This document shows positions 61,670-64,000 of a stretch of DNA of 64,000 bases, one piece after another. The stretch lies in NCBI GenBank assembly GCA_026826555.1, contig JAKSZT010054304.1, positions 34,341,424 through 34,405,423 on the forward strand, in the 5' to 3' direction. The notes under the pieces were generated by a model. That model did not search any database. It was not told where the DNA came from and was given only the letters and a program-made list of their open reading frames with translations. Positions within the stretch are counted from its first letter, which is position 1; each line of letters opens with the position of its first letter. A program made the translations under genes and the position numbers. This stretch comes from Tolypeutes matacus. Its lineage: Eukaryota; Chordata; Mammalia; Cingulata; Chlamyphoridae.

Positions 61670-64000
61670 GCAGAAACTCACAAAGCCATTTTTCTCAAAA
61701 CTCAAGAAAACAATTAAAGGGTTGCAGTAACTGGGCAAGTGCCAAATCAAGAAAATGCAGTTTAAAAACAGTAGGAGGAAAAAACACAACTACAACAGTA
61801 GGAGAAGCCTTTGGTGCCCTTGCTGGCCCTTCCCTTAACTGCTCCCCAGTGTAATGCCGGGCCAGCCTGCGCTGCCATTGTGGGTTGCTGGCTGTGTTCC
61901 AAAGGGAGTAGAGTAACCCCTATGTGCATATTGGGATACTTATGTTGGTGCCAATATATCCAGTGACAGCATAATTACTGAACCAGGAAACTCCTCTTGG
62001 ACTTGCCCCCACAGAACTTGCCCTGCAGGCAGAAGCAGTTTGCTGATAGCTAAAGCAGTGTAAGAAATAGTTAAGCCAAAGCAGCCTGGGGCAAGTGACT
62101 ACCTTTAAGTCATACAGTAGAGCACCTTGAAGGGAGAGAAAGTCTGTTTCATAGGTTAATAGACTAGCAGCAAAAACTGAGAAAAGAGGAGAAAAGACTT
62201 AAAACCCTGCACTTCACATTTCCCTTAGGCTGATCTTCTTGGTAGGAGGGCTAAACTCTGAAGGCGAGCACCAGCCAAGGCAGAGCCAATTTGCAAAGAC
62301 TGTGAAAGGTGTTTTTAGCATTGGTTGGATTAGTTGATGACACTCAAGGAAATCCCTGCCATATCACCATCTAGATACAAAAAAAATGAACAGGCAGCTC
62401 AGGGACTAAATTCCAGAGTTAACACTTTAGAATATTAAAATGTACAGTGTGCAGCAAAAGATTATGAGAGAGAGATGAAAGGATGATACATCCAAAGGAA
62501 CAAGATAAAGATCCACACCGTCAATGAAGAAGACAAGACTGTGGAAATACTGGGCACAGACTTTAAAAAAATGATCCTCAATATGCTCAAAGACATGAAG
62601 TAAGGGATATGAGAAAAACAATGAATGAACAATATGAGAATCTCAATAAAGAAAAATTTTAAAAAGAAAACAAAAATACTGGTGTAGAAGAATATAATAA
62701 TAGAAATGAAAAATTTGCTGGAGCATTTAACAGCAGATTGGACTTCCAGAAGAAAGAATCAGTGAACTGGAAGACAATTGACATGATTCAGACTGAGGAA
62801 CAGAAAGAAAAAAAGAATATAAAAGCAAATAGGGCCCAGTAGACCTGTGGGACACAATCAAGTGTTATGGGAGAAGAAAGAAAGAAATAAAGGTGCAAAA
62901 AACGAATATTTTAAAGAAACATTGGCAGACAGTTCACCAAATTTACCAAAAGACATGAATAAGCATTCAAGATGTTGAATTGAACTCCAAAAGGATAAGC
63001 TTGAATAGAACCACACCCATGCATAGTAGTCAAGCACTCAAAGCCAAGAATAAAGGGAGCATTCAAAAAGCTGCAAAATAAAAGCAACATATTATGAACA
63101 AGAGTCCCAATAAGATTTAGTGGTGGTTTCTCATCAGAAACTATGGAAGTAAGAAAGCAGTGGGATGAAATATTTAAAAGAGTTGAAAGATAATAACTGC
63201 CAACCAAGAACTTCTCAAATATGAAGAAATTAAACAGTGTACTTTTATTTTTTATTTATTTATTTTTTCAAAGATTTTATTTATTTATTCATTTATCCCC
63301 CCCTTGCTGCTTGTGCTCGCTGGGTCAGCTAACCACGCCGTGCGGGTGGGCTTGCCTTCACCAGGAGGCCCCGGGAACCGAACCCGGGGCCTCCCATATG
63401 GTAAACGGGAGCCCTACTGATTGACCCACAGCCTCTTCCCTAAACAGTGTACTTTTAAACAACCAATGGGGCAAAGAAGAACTCACAAGGGAAGTTAGAA
63501 AAATAACCTCAGGCAAATGAAAATGCAAATATAACATAACAAAACGTAAGGGATGTAGCAAGGGTGGTATTGAGAGGAAATTTATAACTCTAAATGTTTA
63601 CATTAAAAAAAGAAGAGAGATCTCAAATTAGAAACCTAACCTCACAACTTGGAAGGTGTAGGAAAAAATAGAGCAAACTACACCCAAAGGAAACAGAAAG
63701 AAGGAAACAATAAAGATTAGATTGGAGATAAATGCAATAGAGAATAATTTTTCTTTTAAAGTAAAGAAAATCAGTGAATCCAGAAGTTGGTTCTTTAAAA
63801 AGATCAATAGAATCAACAAACCATTAGCTAGATTGAAAAAAGAAAAAAATAAAGACAGAACACAAATAATGAAAATCAGAAATGAAAGAGGATACATTAC
63901 TACCAACCCCACAGAAATGGAAAGTATTATGGGAAGATACTGTAAAACATCTGTGTACCAACAAATTAGATAACCTTGATGAAATGGATAAATTCCTAGA
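61670..64000 (+). mobile_element. Old L1 (L1-D, L1ME/HAL1-like), endonuclease region missing, runs off window
   Basis: 61670-62400 looks like L1 5' UTR. 62430-63213 is diverged ORF1 (AAGAATCAGTGAACTGGAAG; AACTATGGAAGTAAGAAAGC; GATAATAACTGCCAACCAAG). At about 63214 the text jumps to ORF2 just before the reverse transcriptase (AAATATGAAGAAATTAAACA; GGGCAAAGAAGAACTCACAA). The frame 63722-63973 keeps SRSWFFKKINRINKPLARLK of the ORF2 protein. A young SINE interrupts it at 63248-63440. The ORF1 tail and whole endonuclease domain are absent. Confidence 0.7.
63248..63440 (-). mobile_element. Young long-body tRNA-derived SINE with perfect target-site duplication
   Basis: Head at right, B-box complement CGGGAACCGAACCCGGGG, body GCTGGGTCAGCTAACCACGC, AAAT-type tail in complement at left. 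Perfect 17-bp duplication TAAACAGTGTACTTTTA at 63231-63247 and 63441-63457. Inserted into L1-D. Same subfamily as 17517, 43543 and 48241. Confidence 0.92.

Overview
The window is mammalian nuclear DNA, and its repeats point to a xenarthran (armadillo, sloth or anteater; armadillo-like is my best guess). The evidence is many tRNA-derived SINEs of the kind described from armadillo (DAS-SINEs), placental L1 LINEs of several ages, and old MIR and L2 copies. There are no bacterial features. Only two cellular genes are supported.

(1) CDC73 (parafibromin, PAF1 complex) lies on the + strand. Five consecutive internal exons are present: 41639-41696, 46146-46181, 46566-46653, 57344-57505 and 60867-60967. 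All have correct splice sites and phases, and together they give 445 nt coding for about residues 325-473 by human numbering. Exons 1-10 lie before the window and exons 16-17 after it. (2) B3GALT2 (beta-1,3-galactosyltransferase 2) lies on the - strand, nested inside CDC73 intron 10. Its whole 421-codon reading frame is in one exon (22736-24001). A candidate 5' untranslated exon and promoter lie 4.7 kb upstream at about 28832-29225. The nesting matches the arrangement known in other mammals.

Layout: 1-9.2 kb is a stack of minus-strand L1s. A younger copy (intact ORF1, broken ORF2, intact 5' UTR) sits in an older one, which also carries an OXCT1-like retrocopy fragment, an inverted L1 5' UTR and a retro-insertion with its own target-site duplication. 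9.2-22 kb is CDC73 intron with L2, SINE dimers, old L1 tails, a MIR and a perfect 19-bp inverted repeat. 22-29.2 kb is the B3GALT2 unit, almost free of repeats. 29.2-41.6 kb is intron with MIR, L2, an ERVL-like LTR and SINEs. 41.6-61 kb holds the five CDC73 exons and their repeat-bearing introns. 61.2-64 kb is L2, then a plus-strand L1 lacking its endonuclease region and carrying a young SINE.

The most useful structural observation is that five SINE loci share one two-unit architecture, [tRNA-like unit 1]-[A-rich spacer ending near AACCAACTCA]-[tRNA-like unit 2]. Two of them have a single target duplication around the whole dimer, so the dimer itself appears to be the mobile unit. A second, long-body SINE subfamily has near-identical copies with perfect target duplications and was probably active recently. 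I saw no sign of an unknown enzymatic or defence system. Repeat names and human comparisons come from memory, not from a search.
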